DNA from: Nocardioides sp. YR527
GTDB taxonomy: Bacteria > Actinomycetota > Actinomycetes > Propionibacteriales > Nocardioidaceae
Direction of reading: 5' to 3'
DNA: 64,000 bases
NCBI RefSeq assembly: GCF_900101045.1
Contig: NZ_FNFN01000005.1
Coordinates: 496,001-560,000 of the forward strand
This document shows positions 50,817 to 58,477 of the stretch, in pieces. The notes beneath the pieces are model-generated. The model saw only the letters and a list, made by a program, of their open reading frames with translations. It did no database searches and was not told the origin of the DNA. Position 1 is the first letter of the stretch. The number at the start of each line of letters is the position of its first letter. The position numbers were made by a program, and so were the translations under genes.

Positions 50817-51851
50817 TCAGGAACGCGGGGGAGTGCTCTCCCGCAGGACGACCTCGCCGTGGACGGACCGTTTGCGGAGCTCCGCCGACGGCTTGCCGAG
50901 GACGAGCTCGAGCGCGAGCCGGCCGATGTCGGCCAGGGGGAGACGTACGGTGGTCAGCCCCGGCGTCACGTCGCGCAGCGTGGCGATGTCGTCGAAGCCG
51001 GCGACGGCCAGGTCGGGTCCGACCTCGACGCCGGCCTGCCGGCAGGCGGCCAGGGCGCCGACCGCCATCAGGTCGTTGACCGCGAAGACGCAGTCCACCG
51101 CGGCGCCGTCGTCTTGGCCCTCCTCGAGCAGCCGGGTCATCGCCCGGCGGCCGCCGTCGCGGCTGAACTCGTCGGAGACGTACGCCGGCTCCGAGCCGGT
51201 CGCCTCCCGCCATCCCTCCGCGAAGCCGGCGTGACGTTCGGCCGAGACCAGCAGGTCCTCGGGGCCGGTGAGCACCGCGGCGCGGCGGTAGCCGAGGCCG
51301 ACCAGCCGCTCGGCCAGCGCCTTGGCGCCGCCGTGGTTGTCGATCACGACGGTGTCGACCGGCAGGCGCGGCTGGCTGATCGCGGCCGCCCGGCCGCCGC
51401 CGTCCAGGTAGGAGGTCAGCAGGTCGGCGACCTCGCTGGTGTGGCGTACGTCGGCAGTGTCGCTTCCCGCCAGCACGATCGCCCGGCTGCGCTGGCGCCG
51501 CAGCGCGGCCAGGAACTTCTGCTCACGCTCGGGCTGACCGCCGGTGTTGCACAGCATCACCAGCAGCCCGTGCTTCTCGGCCTCGTCGGCCAGGCCGCCG
51601 GCGATGGTGGAGAAGTAGGGGTCGGAGATGTCCTTCACCAGCAGCCCGACCGTCTCGGTCGAGCCGCGCGCCATCGCCTGGGCGTTGGCATTGGGCATGT
51701 AGCCGAGCTTGTTCGCCGCCGCCAGGACCTTCTCCTGCAGCTCGGGGCGCACCACCCGGTCGCTCCCGTTCAGCGCGCGCGACGCGGTGGCCAGCGAGAC
51801 CCCTGCCTCACGGGCGACATCGCTCAGCGTCGCTGCGCGTTCTCCGGCCAA
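50817..51851 (-). CDS. LacI-family repressor, probably of the DUF993 operon
   Basis: 344 residues from TTG 51851, with AAGGAG six bases upstream. The reading frame extends far upstream but through a repeat cluster and the next gene, so that extension is not real. The HTH reads TLSDVAREAGVSLATASRALNG, the hinge NAQAMARGSTETVGLLV. The sugar-binding core ends with DDIATLRDVTPGLTTVRLP. The gene points toward the operon that it precedes. Effector unknown; likely the pathway's sugar or a derivative. Confidence 0.87.
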   Translation of the reverse strand: MAGERAATLSDVAREAGVSLATASRALNGSDRVVRPELQEKVLAAANKLGYMPNANAQAMARGSTETVGLLVKDISDPYFSTIAGGLADEAEKHGLLVMLCNTGGQPEREQKFLAALRRQRSRAIVLAGSDTADVRHTSEVADLLTSYLDGGGRAAAISQPRLPVDTVVIDNHGGAKALAERLVGLGYRRAAVLTGPEDLLVSAERHAGFAEGWREATGSEPAYVSDEFSRDGGRRAMTRLLEEGQDDGAAVDCVFAVNDLMAVGALAACRQAGVEVGPDLAVAGFDDIATLRDVTPGLTTVRLPLADIGRLALELVLGKPSAELRKRSVHGEVVLRESTPPRS

Positions 51852-51942
51852 CTGACTCTCCTTCGGCTTCCGCTCCAGGAGCCTAAGGCATCCAGCGAAG
51901 ACGTACGTCCGGCTCCGCGTCTCCTCGGATGTCCCCACCCCT

Positions 51943-52092
51943 CGCCGACTCGGCGCGTCTGTCCCGTTTGGGTCCGTCGAGTCGGCGCGTCTGACACACG
52001 GCTTTGAGACAGACGCGCCGACTCGACGCGGTATGGCGGGACAGTTGCGCCGACTCGGCGCTTGAATCTGGGACAGATGCGCCGAGTCGACG
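51943..52092. repeat. Cluster of five ~23-base repeats in both orientations between two LacI genes
   Basis: Copies lie at 51943-51966 and 51975-51997 (plus) and at 52006-52028, 52038-52061 and 52070-52092 (minus). The shared core is GTCGGCGC, flanked by CGxCGA and xxCTGTCCC. The second and third copies face each other and can pair over 19 bases around a 20-base loop region. The last copy reaches within 2 bases of the rhamnose LacI gene's stop. This explains the whole 242-base gap apart from its first 90 bases, where nothing is recognised. Confidence 0.8.
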
Positions 52093-52093
52093 G

Positions 52094-53137
52094 TCAGGGG
52101 CGTCCGAGGGTGGAGGCGCGGGCGATGAGCTCGGGGGTGAAGACGACCTGTTCGTGCTGGTGGGTGGGGTTCCCGACCTCGTCGAGGAGCAGCTCGGCGG
52201 CGCGGCGGCCGAGGTCGTGGCGGGGCTGACGTACGGAGGTGAGGGGTACCGCTGCCGCGGCGGCGAACTCGATGTCGTCGTAGCCGACGATCGCGAGGTC
52301 GCCGGGTACGGTCCGGCCGCTGGAGATCGTTTGCTGAAGCAGCCCGAGCGCGAGCAGGTCGTTGGCGCAGAACGCGGCGGTCGGACGGCGCCGGGCGGGC
52401 AGCCCGACGAGCCGCTCGCCGGCGGCGCGACCGCACGCCACGGTCGGGGCCTCGCAGGAGAGCATGACGAGATCCTCGGGAGGCAGTCCGGCCTCGGCCC
52501 AGGCCTGCCGGGCGCCCTCGCCGCGGTCGCGGACCTGTCCGATCGACTCCGGCCCACCGACGTACGCCACCCGCTTGTGGCCGGCGTCGATGAGGTGCTC
52601 GACGGCCAGCCGCCCTCCCAGGACGTCGTCGACGGCGACGGAGCAGAACGACGACCCCGCCCGGGTGCGGTCGACGATGACGACCGGGGTGCCCCGCTCG
52701 ATCAGCTGGTCGAGCTGCGGGTCGTCGGGGTCGACGGGAGTGATCAGGATGCCCTGGACCCGCTGCTGCTGCAGGTGGGCCAGGTGGGCGCCCTCGCGGG
52801 CCGAGCGTCCGTCGCTGTTGCACAGGAACAGCGAGAGCCCGGCCGCCTCGGCGGCCAGCTCGATGCCCTGGGCGACGTCGGTGAAGAACGGGTTGCCCGC
52901 GTCGAGCATGACGTAGGCCAGCGACTGGGTGCTGCCGGTGCGCAGTGAGCGCGCCGACTCGTTGCGTACGAAGCCGAGGTCGGCCATGGCGCGCTCGACC
53001 CGCTCGCGTGTTGTTCGGCTGACCCGCTCGGGGCGGTTGAGCACGTTGGACACCGTGCCGAGCGAGACGCCTGCGGTGGCCGCGACATCCTTGACCGAGG
53101 CGCTGCGCGGTGAACCCGCAGCTGGGGTGATCGCCAC
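52094..53137 (-). CDS. rhaR: LacI-family repressor, probably of the rhamnose genes
   Basis: 347 residues from GTG 53137, with GGAAGGAG upstream. HTH: SVKDVAATAGVSLGTVSNVLNRPERV; hinge: ARSLRTGSTQSLAYVM. The effector domain includes VVIVDRTRAGSSFCSVAVDD and ends IVGYDDIEFAAAAAVPLTSVRQP. It is divergent from the mutarotase gene. Operator-like words TGAAACGTTAAAT (53151-53163) and CTAAATCGTTTCATC (53251-53265) lie in the gap, so autoregulation is likely. The effector is expected to be rhamnose or a rhamnose intermediate. The symbol rhaR is used for function, not homology to the AraC-type E. coli RhaR. Confidence 0.82.
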   Translation of the reverse strand: MAITPAAGSPRSASVKDVAATAGVSLGTVSNVLNRPERVSRTTRERVERAMADLGFVRNESARSLRTGSTQSLAYVMLDAGNPFFTDVAQGIELAAEAAGLSLFLCNSDGRSAREGAHLAHLQQQRVQGILITPVDPDDPQLDQLIERGTPVVIVDRTRAGSSFCSVAVDDVLGGRLAVEHLIDAGHKRVAYVGGPESIGQVRDRGEGARQAWAEAGLPPEDLVMLSCEAPTVACGRAAGERLVGLPARRRPTAAFCANDLLALGLLQQTISSGRTVPGDLAIVGYDDIEFAAAAAVPLTSVRQPRHDLGRRAAELLLDEVGNPTHQHEQVVFTPELIARASTLGRP

Positions 53138-53150
53138 CTGGGCTCCTTCC

Positions 53151-53265
53151 TGAAACGTTAAATCGCAGCATAGGCCGTGGGCGGCGCTGTGACGAGGAAG
53201 GGACGCTACCCGGATTGACCGATGTCGGACATGCTCATTAGCGTCCATGCCTAAATCGTTTCATC
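53151..53265. promoter_or_regulatory. Divergent rhaR/rhaM promoter region with two operator-like words
   Basis: On the plus strand TTGACC (53215-53220) and TAGCGT (53239-53244), 18 bases apart, precede CTAAATCGTTTCATC at 53251-53265. TGAAACGTTAAAT at 53151-53163 sits beside the repressor's start. Both contain TGAAACG or its complement, the half-site typical of LacI-family repressors. Confidence 0.65.
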
Positions 53266-53275
53266 GGAGGTCGTC

Positions 53276-53614
53276 ATGGAGCGCGTCTGCTTCCAGCTGC
53301 AGGTCAAGCCCGAACGCATCGAGGAGTACAAGCGGCGCCATGCCGCGGTCTGGCCCGACATGCTCCGGGCGCTCGCGGAGACCGGGTGGCACAACTACTC
53401 CCTGTTCCTCCGCCCCGACGGCCTGCTCATCGGCTACGTCGAGACCCCCTCCATCGAGGCTGCTCAGGCGGGGATGGCGGCCACCGAGGTCAATGCTCGG
53501 TGGCAGGCGGAGATGGCGGAGTTCTTCGAGGATCTCGACGGCGTCGCGCCCGACGAGGGCTTCCTCCGCCTCGAGGAGGTCTTCCACCTCGAGGACCAGC
53601 TCGGTCGCGACTGA
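53276..53614 (+). CDS. rhaM: L-rhamnose mutarotase
   Basis: 112 residues, the usual size of RhaM. Landmarks are CFQLQVKPERIEEYKRRHAAVWPD, HNYSLFLRPDGLLIGYVET and MAATEVNARWQAEMAEFF. The His in YKRRHAAVWP matches the catalytic His. It interconverts the alpha and beta anomers of L-rhamnose so the isomerase can use both. ATCGGAGG lies before ATG 53276. First of the plus-strand catabolic genes; the isomerase has its own promoter 68-130 bases beyond. Confidence 0.92.
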   Translation: MERVCFQLQVKPERIEEYKRRHAAVWPDMLRALAETGWHNYSLFLRPDGLLIGYVETPSIEAAQAGMAATEVNARWQAEMAEFFEDLDGVAPDEGFLRLEEVFHLEDQLGRD

Positions 53615-53681
53615 CCTCTGGCTCGAGGGGGCGCGGGAGCGCTGGCGCGAAAACTGAAACGCAACGAAAGCCAGCCTCCTC

Positions 53682-53736
53682 TTGACGCAAGTGACGTGCG
53701 CCACTAACGTCGGATGCGCGCTTTGAAACCTTTCAA
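53682..53736 (+). promoter_or_regulatory. Promoter and operator of the rhamnose isomerase operon
   Basis: TTGACG (53682-53687) and TAACGT (53705-53710) are 17 bases apart. TTGAAACCTTTCAA at 53723-53736 is identical to the word at the importer promoter and lies just past the start of transcription. CTGAAACG at 53654-53661 may be an extra half-site. Confidence 0.78.
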
Positions 53737-53758
53737 CCGCACACAGAGAGGCTCTCCG

Positions 53759-54928
53759 ATGACGACGTTCGACCAGATCTCGGGCGACCTGGCCGCCCTC
53801 GAGATCGAGGTCCCCTCGTGGGCCTACGGAAACTCGGGGACCCGGTTCAAGGTCTTCGGCACCCCGGGCACACCGCGCACCCCCGAGGAGAAGGTCGCCG
53901 ACGCGGCCACCGTCCACCGCTTCACCGGCCTGGCGCCGAGCGTCGCGCTGCACATCCCCTGGGACAGGGTCGATGACTACGCGGCGCTGCGCGGCTATGC
54001 CGAGGACCAGGGGATCGCGCTCGGCACGATCAACTCCAACACCTTCCAGGACGACGACTACAAGTTCGGCGCGCTCACCCACACCGACGCGAAGATCCGG
54101 CAGAAGGCGATCGACCACCACTTCGAGTGCATCGAGGTGATGGACGCGACCGGCTCGCGCGACCTGAAGATCTGGCTCGCCGAGGGGTCCAACTATCCGG
54201 GCCAGGCCGACATGCGCGGCCGTCAGGACCGGCTCGCCGAGTCCCTCGCGACCATCTACGAGCGCCTCGGCGAGGACCAGCGCCTGGTGCTGGAGTACAA
54301 GTTCTTCGAGCCGGCGTTCTACCACACCGACGTCCCCGACTGGGGCACGTCGTTCGCCCAGGTCAGCGCCCTCGGTGACCGGGCCGTCGTCTGCCTCGAC
54401 ACCGGCCACCACGCTCCCGGCACCAACATCGAGTTCATCGTGATGCAGCTGCTGCGGCTGGGGAAGCTCGGCTCCTTCGACTTCAACAGCCGCTTCTACG
54501 CCGACGACGACCTGATCGTCGGCGCGGCCGACCCGTTCCAGCTCTTCCGGATCCTCGTCGAGGTGGTCCGTGGCGGTGGGTTCAAGCCCGTGGCCGAGGG
54601 CGGGGTCGCCTTCATGCTCGACCAGTGCCACAACATCGAGAAGAAGATCCCGGGCCAGATCCGGTCCGTGCTCAACGTCCAGGAGATGTCCGCGCGGGCA
54701 CTCCTCCTCGACACCGATGCTCTCGCCGCGGCGCAGGAGGACGGCGACGTACTCCTGGCCAACGAGATCTTCATGGACGCCTTCTACACCGACGTACGCG
54801 CCGACCTCGGCGGGTGGCGCGAGGACCGTGGCCTGGCCGCGAACCCGATGCGCGCCTACCTGGCCAGCGGCTACCAGGAACAGATCGAAGCCGCCCGTGT
54901 CGGCGGCACCCAGGCTGGATGGCTGTGA
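53759..54928 (+). CDS. rhaI: L-rhamnose isomerase (RhaI type)
   Basis: 389 residues of the xylose-isomerase-like barrel. It matches the actinobacterial/Pseudomonas RhaI group: SWAYGNSGTRFKVFGTPG, ALHIPWDRVDDY, GSNYPGQADM, LEYKFFEPAFYHTDVPDWG (metal-binding Glu and Asp/His) and VCLDTGHHAPGTNIEFIV, DFNSRFYADDDLIVGAADPF. It converts L-rhamnose to L-rhamnulose. ATG 53759 has AGAGAGG upstream; ATG 53714 lies in the operator. Followed after 23 bases by the aldolase/dehydrogenase. Confidence 0.93.
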   Translation: MTTFDQISGDLAALEIEVPSWAYGNSGTRFKVFGTPGTPRTPEEKVADAATVHRFTGLAPSVALHIPWDRVDDYAALRGYAEDQGIALGTINSNTFQDDDYKFGALTHTDAKIRQKAIDHHFECIEVMDATGSRDLKIWLAEGSNYPGQADMRGRQDRLAESLATIYERLGEDQRLVLEYKFFEPAFYHTDVPDWGTSFAQVSALGDRAVVCLDTGHHAPGTNIEFIVMQLLRLGKLGSFDFNSRFYADDDLIVGAADPFQLFRILVEVVRGGGFKPVAEGGVAFMLDQCHNIEKKIPGQIRSVLNVQEMSARALLLDTDALAAAQEDGDVLLANEIFMDAFYTDVRADLGGWREDRGLAANPMRAYLASGYQEQIEAARVGGTQAGWL

Positions 54929-54951
54929 ATCACAAAGAGCGGGAAGAACTC

Positions 54952-56982
54952 ATGACCACTGCAGAAGATCTGATCGCGCGCTCGAACCGACTCGGCGCGG
55001 ATCCGAAGAACACCAACTACGCCGGCGGCAACACCTCCGCCAAGGGCACCGCGACCGACCCGGTCACCGGCCAGGACGTCGAGCTGCTCTGGGTGAAGGG
55101 CTCCGGCGGCGACCTCGGCACCCTGAAGGAGAGCGGCCTCGCCGTGCTCCGGCTCGACCGGATGCGCGCGCTCGTCGACGTCTACCCGGGCGTCGAGCGC
55201 GAGGACGAGATGGTCGCCGCGTTCGACTACTGCCTGCACGGCAAGGGTGGCGCAGCCCCCTCGATCGACACGGCGATGCACGGCCTCGTCGATGCCGCCC
55301 ACGTCGACCACCTCCACCCCGACTCCGGCATCGCGATCGCGACGGCCGCCGACGGCGAGGCGCTGACCACCACGATCTTCGGCGACCAGGTCGTCTGGGT
55401 GCCGTGGCGCCGCCCCGGCTTCCAGCTCGGTCTCGACATCGCCGAGATCAAGGCGAAGAACCCGCAGGCGGTCGGCTGCATCCTCGGCGGCCACGGCATC
55501 ACCGCGTGGGGCGACACCAGCGAGGAGGCCGAGAAGAACTCGCTGTGGATCATCGACACGGCCGCCGCCTACATCGAGGAGCACAGCAAGGCTGAGCCGT
55601 TCGGCCCCGTGCTCGAAGGCTATGGCCCGCTGGCCGAGGGGGAGCGGCGTACGAAGGCCGCTGCTCTCGCCCCCACGATCCGTGGCATCGCCTCGGCGGA
55701 CCAGCCGATGGTCGGCCACTTCACCGACTCCGAGGTCGTCCTCGACTTCCTGGCCAGCGAGGCCCACCCGCGCCTGGCCGAGCTCGGCACCTCGTGCCCC
55801 GACCACTTCCTGCGCACCAAGGTCAAGCCGCTGGTCCTCGACCTCCCGGCCAACGCGACCGTCGAGGAGTCGATCGCCCGCCTCAAGGAGCTCGCGGTCG
55901 GCTACCGCGAGGACTACCAGGGCTACTACGACCGGCACGCAGACGCCAACAGCCCCGCGATCCGCGGCAAGGACCCGCTCATCGTCCTGGTCCCCGGCGT
56001 CGGCATGTTCTCCTTCGGCAAGAACAAGCAGACCGCCCGGGTGGCGGGGGAGTTCTACGTCAACGCGATCAACGTGATGCGCGGTGCCGAAGGGCTCTCG
56101 ACGTACGCCCCGATCGACGAGTCGGAGAAGTTCCGGATCGAGTACTGGGCGCTCGAGGAGGCCAAGCTCCAGCGGATGCCGGCGCCCAAGCCGCTCGCGA
56201 CCCGGGTCGCGCTGGTCACCGGAGCCGCCTCCGGCATCGGCAAGGCCACCGCGAAGCGGCTCGCCGCCGAGGGTGCCTGCGTCGTGATCGCCGACCTCGA
56301 CCTCGCCAAGGCGCAGGCCGCAGCGGAGGAGATCGGCGGCCCTGACGTCGCCGTGGGTCTCGCCGCCGACGTCTCCGACGAGGCCGCCGTGCAGGCGATG
56401 TTCGACGCCGCGGTGCTCGCCTTCGGCGGTGTCGACCTGATCGTCAACAACGCCGGCCTGTCGCTGTCGAAGTCGCTGCTGGAGACCACCGAGCGCGACT
56501 GGGACCTCCAGCACGACGTGATGGCCAAGGGCTCGTTCCTGGTCTCCAAGGCCGCAGCGAAGGTGCTGATCGAGCAGGAGATGGGCGGCGACATCGTCTA
56601 CATCTCCTCGAAGAACTCGCTCTTCGCCGGCCCCAACAACGTCGCCTACGGCGCCGCCAAGGCCGACCAGGCCCACCAGGTACGCCTGCTGGCCGCCGAG
56701 CTCGGTGAGCACGGCGTCAAGGTCAACGGCATCAACCCCGACGGCGTGGTCCAGGGCTCCGGCATCTTCGCCGGCGGCTGGGGCGCCAAGCGCGCGGAGG
56801 TCTACGGGGTCAAGGAGGAGGAGCTCGGCAAGTTCTACGCCCAGCGCACCCTGCTCAAGCGCGAGGTGCTCCCGGAGAACATCGCCAACGCCGTCTTCGT
56901 GCTCTGCGGCCCCGACCTGACCCACACCACCGGCCTGCACGTCCCCGTCGACGCCGGCGTCGCCGCGGCCTTCTTGCGATGA
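54952..56982 (+). CDS. Bifunctional rhamnulose-1-phosphate aldolase / lactaldehyde dehydrogenase
   Basis: 676 residues with two domains. Residues 1 to about 400 are a class II aldolase (ARSNRLGADPKNTNYAGGNTS, then the zinc histidines in DAAHVDHLHPDSG and CILGGHGITAWGD) that splits L-rhamnulose-1-phosphate into dihydroxyacetone phosphate and L-lactaldehyde. Residues about 415-676 are an SDR (LVTGAASGIGKATA, NNAGLSLSKS, active-site YGAAKADQ) that oxidises lactaldehyde to lactate with NAD+. This is the RhaEW/RhaD fusion known from Chloroflexus and Bacillus. ATG 54952 has GGGAAG upstream; ATG 54919 is an alternative. It overlaps the kinase gene by ATGA. Confidence 0.92.
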   Translation: MTTAEDLIARSNRLGADPKNTNYAGGNTSAKGTATDPVTGQDVELLWVKGSGGDLGTLKESGLAVLRLDRMRALVDVYPGVEREDEMVAAFDYCLHGKGGAAPSIDTAMHGLVDAAHVDHLHPDSGIAIATAADGEALTTTIFGDQVVWVPWRRPGFQLGLDIAEIKAKNPQAVGCILGGHGITAWGDTSEEAEKNSLWIIDTAAAYIEEHSKAEPFGPVLEGYGPLAEGERRTKAAALAPTIRGIASADQPMVGHFTDSEVVLDFLASEAHPRLAELGTSCPDHFLRTKVKPLVLDLPANATVEESIARLKELAVGYREDYQGYYDRHADANSPAIRGKDPLIVLVPGVGMFSFGKNKQTARVAGEFYVNAINVMRGAEGLSTYAPIDESEKFRIEYWALEEAKLQRMPAPKPLATRVALVTGAASGIGKATAKRLAAEGACVVIADLDLAKAQAAAEEIGGPDVAVGLAADVSDEAAVQAMFDAAVLAFGGVDLIVNNAGLSLSKSLLETTERDWDLQHDVMAKGSFLVSKAAAKVLIEQEMGGDIVYISSKNSLFAGPNNVAYGAAKADQAHQVRLLAAELGEHGVKVNGINPDGVVQGSGIFAGGWGAKRAEVYGVKEEELGKFYAQRTLLKREVLPENIANAVFVLCGPDLTHTTGLHVPVDAGVAAAFLR

Positions 56983-58454
56983 CACCGCACGTCAGGGTCG
57001 CCGCCGTCGACCTGGGTGCCACCTCCGGCCGGGTGATGTCCGGCCGGATCGGTGGCGACCGGGTCGAGATCAACGAGCTGCACCGCTTCCCCAACGGGGC
57101 GGTACGCGTCCGCGGCTCGCTCTTCTGGGACGTGCTCGGCATCCATCGCGAGGTGCTCACCGGCATCCGCGAGGTGGTCCGGACCGGGCCACTGCACGGC
57201 ATCGGCATCGACTCCTGGGCCATCGACCACGGGCTGCTGGACCACGACGGCCAGCTCCTCGGCCAGGTCTTCAGCCACCGCGACGCCCGCGTCGAGGGGA
57301 TCGCCGAGAAGGTCGTCGCCCAGATCGGCGCCACGACGCTCTACGGCACCACGGGCATCCAGCAGCTCCCGTTCAACACGATCTACCAGCTGGTGGCGGC
57401 CCGCGGCACGACCGCGTTCGACGCCGCCGAGACGATGCTGCTGCTGCCGGACCTGCTCGGCTACTGGCTCACCGGTGCGATCGGCGCCGAGCGCACCAAC
57501 GCCTCGACCACCCAGCTCTACGACGTCCGGCAGGGCGTCTGGGCGGTCGACCTGTGCCGGGAGCTCGGGCTTCCCGAAGGTGTCCTCCCGCCCCTTCGGG
57601 ACCCGGGCTCTCTCCTCGGGCCGCTGCTGCCCGACGTCGCCGAGGACCTGGGTGCCTCGGCCGAGGTGCCCGTGGTGGCGGTGGGTTCACACGACACCGC
57701 CTCGGCGGTCGTCGCGGTCCCCGCGGAGGCCCACGACTTCGCCTACATCTCCTCGGGCACCTGGTCGCTGGTCGGCCTCGAGCTCGACCGGCCGGTGCTG
57801 ACCGAGGACGCCCGGCTCGCCGACTTCACCAACGAGGTCGGCGTCGACGGCACCATCCGCTTCCTCAAGAACGTGATGGGCCTGTGGGTCCTGTCCGAGT
57901 CGCTGCGCTCGTGGGGCGAGCGGCGCTACCAGGGCGCCGAGCTCCGCTCGCTGCTCGCGGCCGCGGCGGAGCTCGAGCCGCTGCGTACGGTGGTCGACAT
58001 CAACGACCCGCGACTGCTCTTCCCGAGCACGTCGGCCGACCCGATGCCCGAGCGGATCGCCGCGCTGGCCGCGGAGTCCGAGGAGGCGATCCCGCACTCA
58101 CCGGCCGCGATCACCCGCTGCATCCTCGACAGCCTCGCTGTCGCCTATCGACGTCATGTCCGCACCGCTGCCGCCCTCGCGGGCACCTCGCCCGAGGTCG
58201 TCCACGTCGTCGGTGGCGGCTCCCAGAACGAGCTGCTCTGCCAGCTCACCGCGGACGCCTGCGGCCTGCCGGTTCTCGCCGGTCCGGTCGAGGCGGCCGC
58301 CCTCGGGAACGTACTGATCCAAGGCAGGTCCCTCGGGGCCGACCTGCCCGACCTCCCCGCGATGCGGGACCTGGTCCGCCGCTCCTACGACGTACGCCGC
58401 TTCGAGCCGCGCGACGGCCTCGACTGGGCCGCCGCCGAGGCCCGCATCTCCTGA
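56979..58454 (+). CDS. rhaB: Rhamnulokinase
   Basis: 491 residues of the FGGY kinase family: VAAVDLGATSGRVMSGRIGGD at the N-terminus (phosphate 1), IGIDSWAIDHGLLDHDG with the catalytic Asp, YISSGTWSLVGLEL, and VHVVGGGSQNELLCQLTADACGLPV near the C-terminus. It phosphorylates L-rhamnulose at O1. The ATG at 56979 overlaps the aldolase stop. Although placed after the aldolase, it acts before it. The rhamnosidase follows after 23 bases. Confidence 0.92.
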   Translation: MTPHVRVAAVDLGATSGRVMSGRIGGDRVEINELHRFPNGAVRVRGSLFWDVLGIHREVLTGIREVVRTGPLHGIGIDSWAIDHGLLDHDGQLLGQVFSHRDARVEGIAEKVVAQIGATTLYGTTGIQQLPFNTIYQLVAARGTTAFDAAETMLLLPDLLGYWLTGAIGAERTNASTTQLYDVRQGVWAVDLCRELGLPEGVLPPLRDPGSLLGPLLPDVAEDLGASAEVPVVAVGSHDTASAVVAVPAEAHDFAYISSGTWSLVGLELDRPVLTEDARLADFTNEVGVDGTIRFLKNVMGLWVLSESLRSWGERRYQGAELRSLLAAAAELEPLRTVVDINDPRLLFPSTSADPMPERIAALAAESEEAIPHSPAAITRCILDSLAVAYRRHVRTAAALAGTSPEVVHVVGGGSQNELLCQLTADACGLPVLAGPVEAAALGNVLIQGRSLGADLPDLPAMRDLVRRSYDVRRFEPRDGLDWAAAEARIS

Positions 58455-58477
58455 CCCTGCTCCCCGAAGGCACCCCC

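Noticed and set aside
51943..52092. CRISPR array
   Set aside because: The repeats are in mixed orientation with 9-10-base gaps rather than uniform spacers, and no cas genes are present.
50817..53171. A 784-codon frame suggesting a giant LacI protein
   Set aside because: It runs through the repeat block and an out-of-frame second LacI gene. TTG 51851 with AAGGAG gives a normal-length repressor.
54871..56985. Minus-strand open frame of about 704 codons opposite the aldolase/dehydrogenase
   Set aside because: Low-complexity Val/Asp/Gly sequence with no motif; the plus-strand gene has full catalytic motifs.
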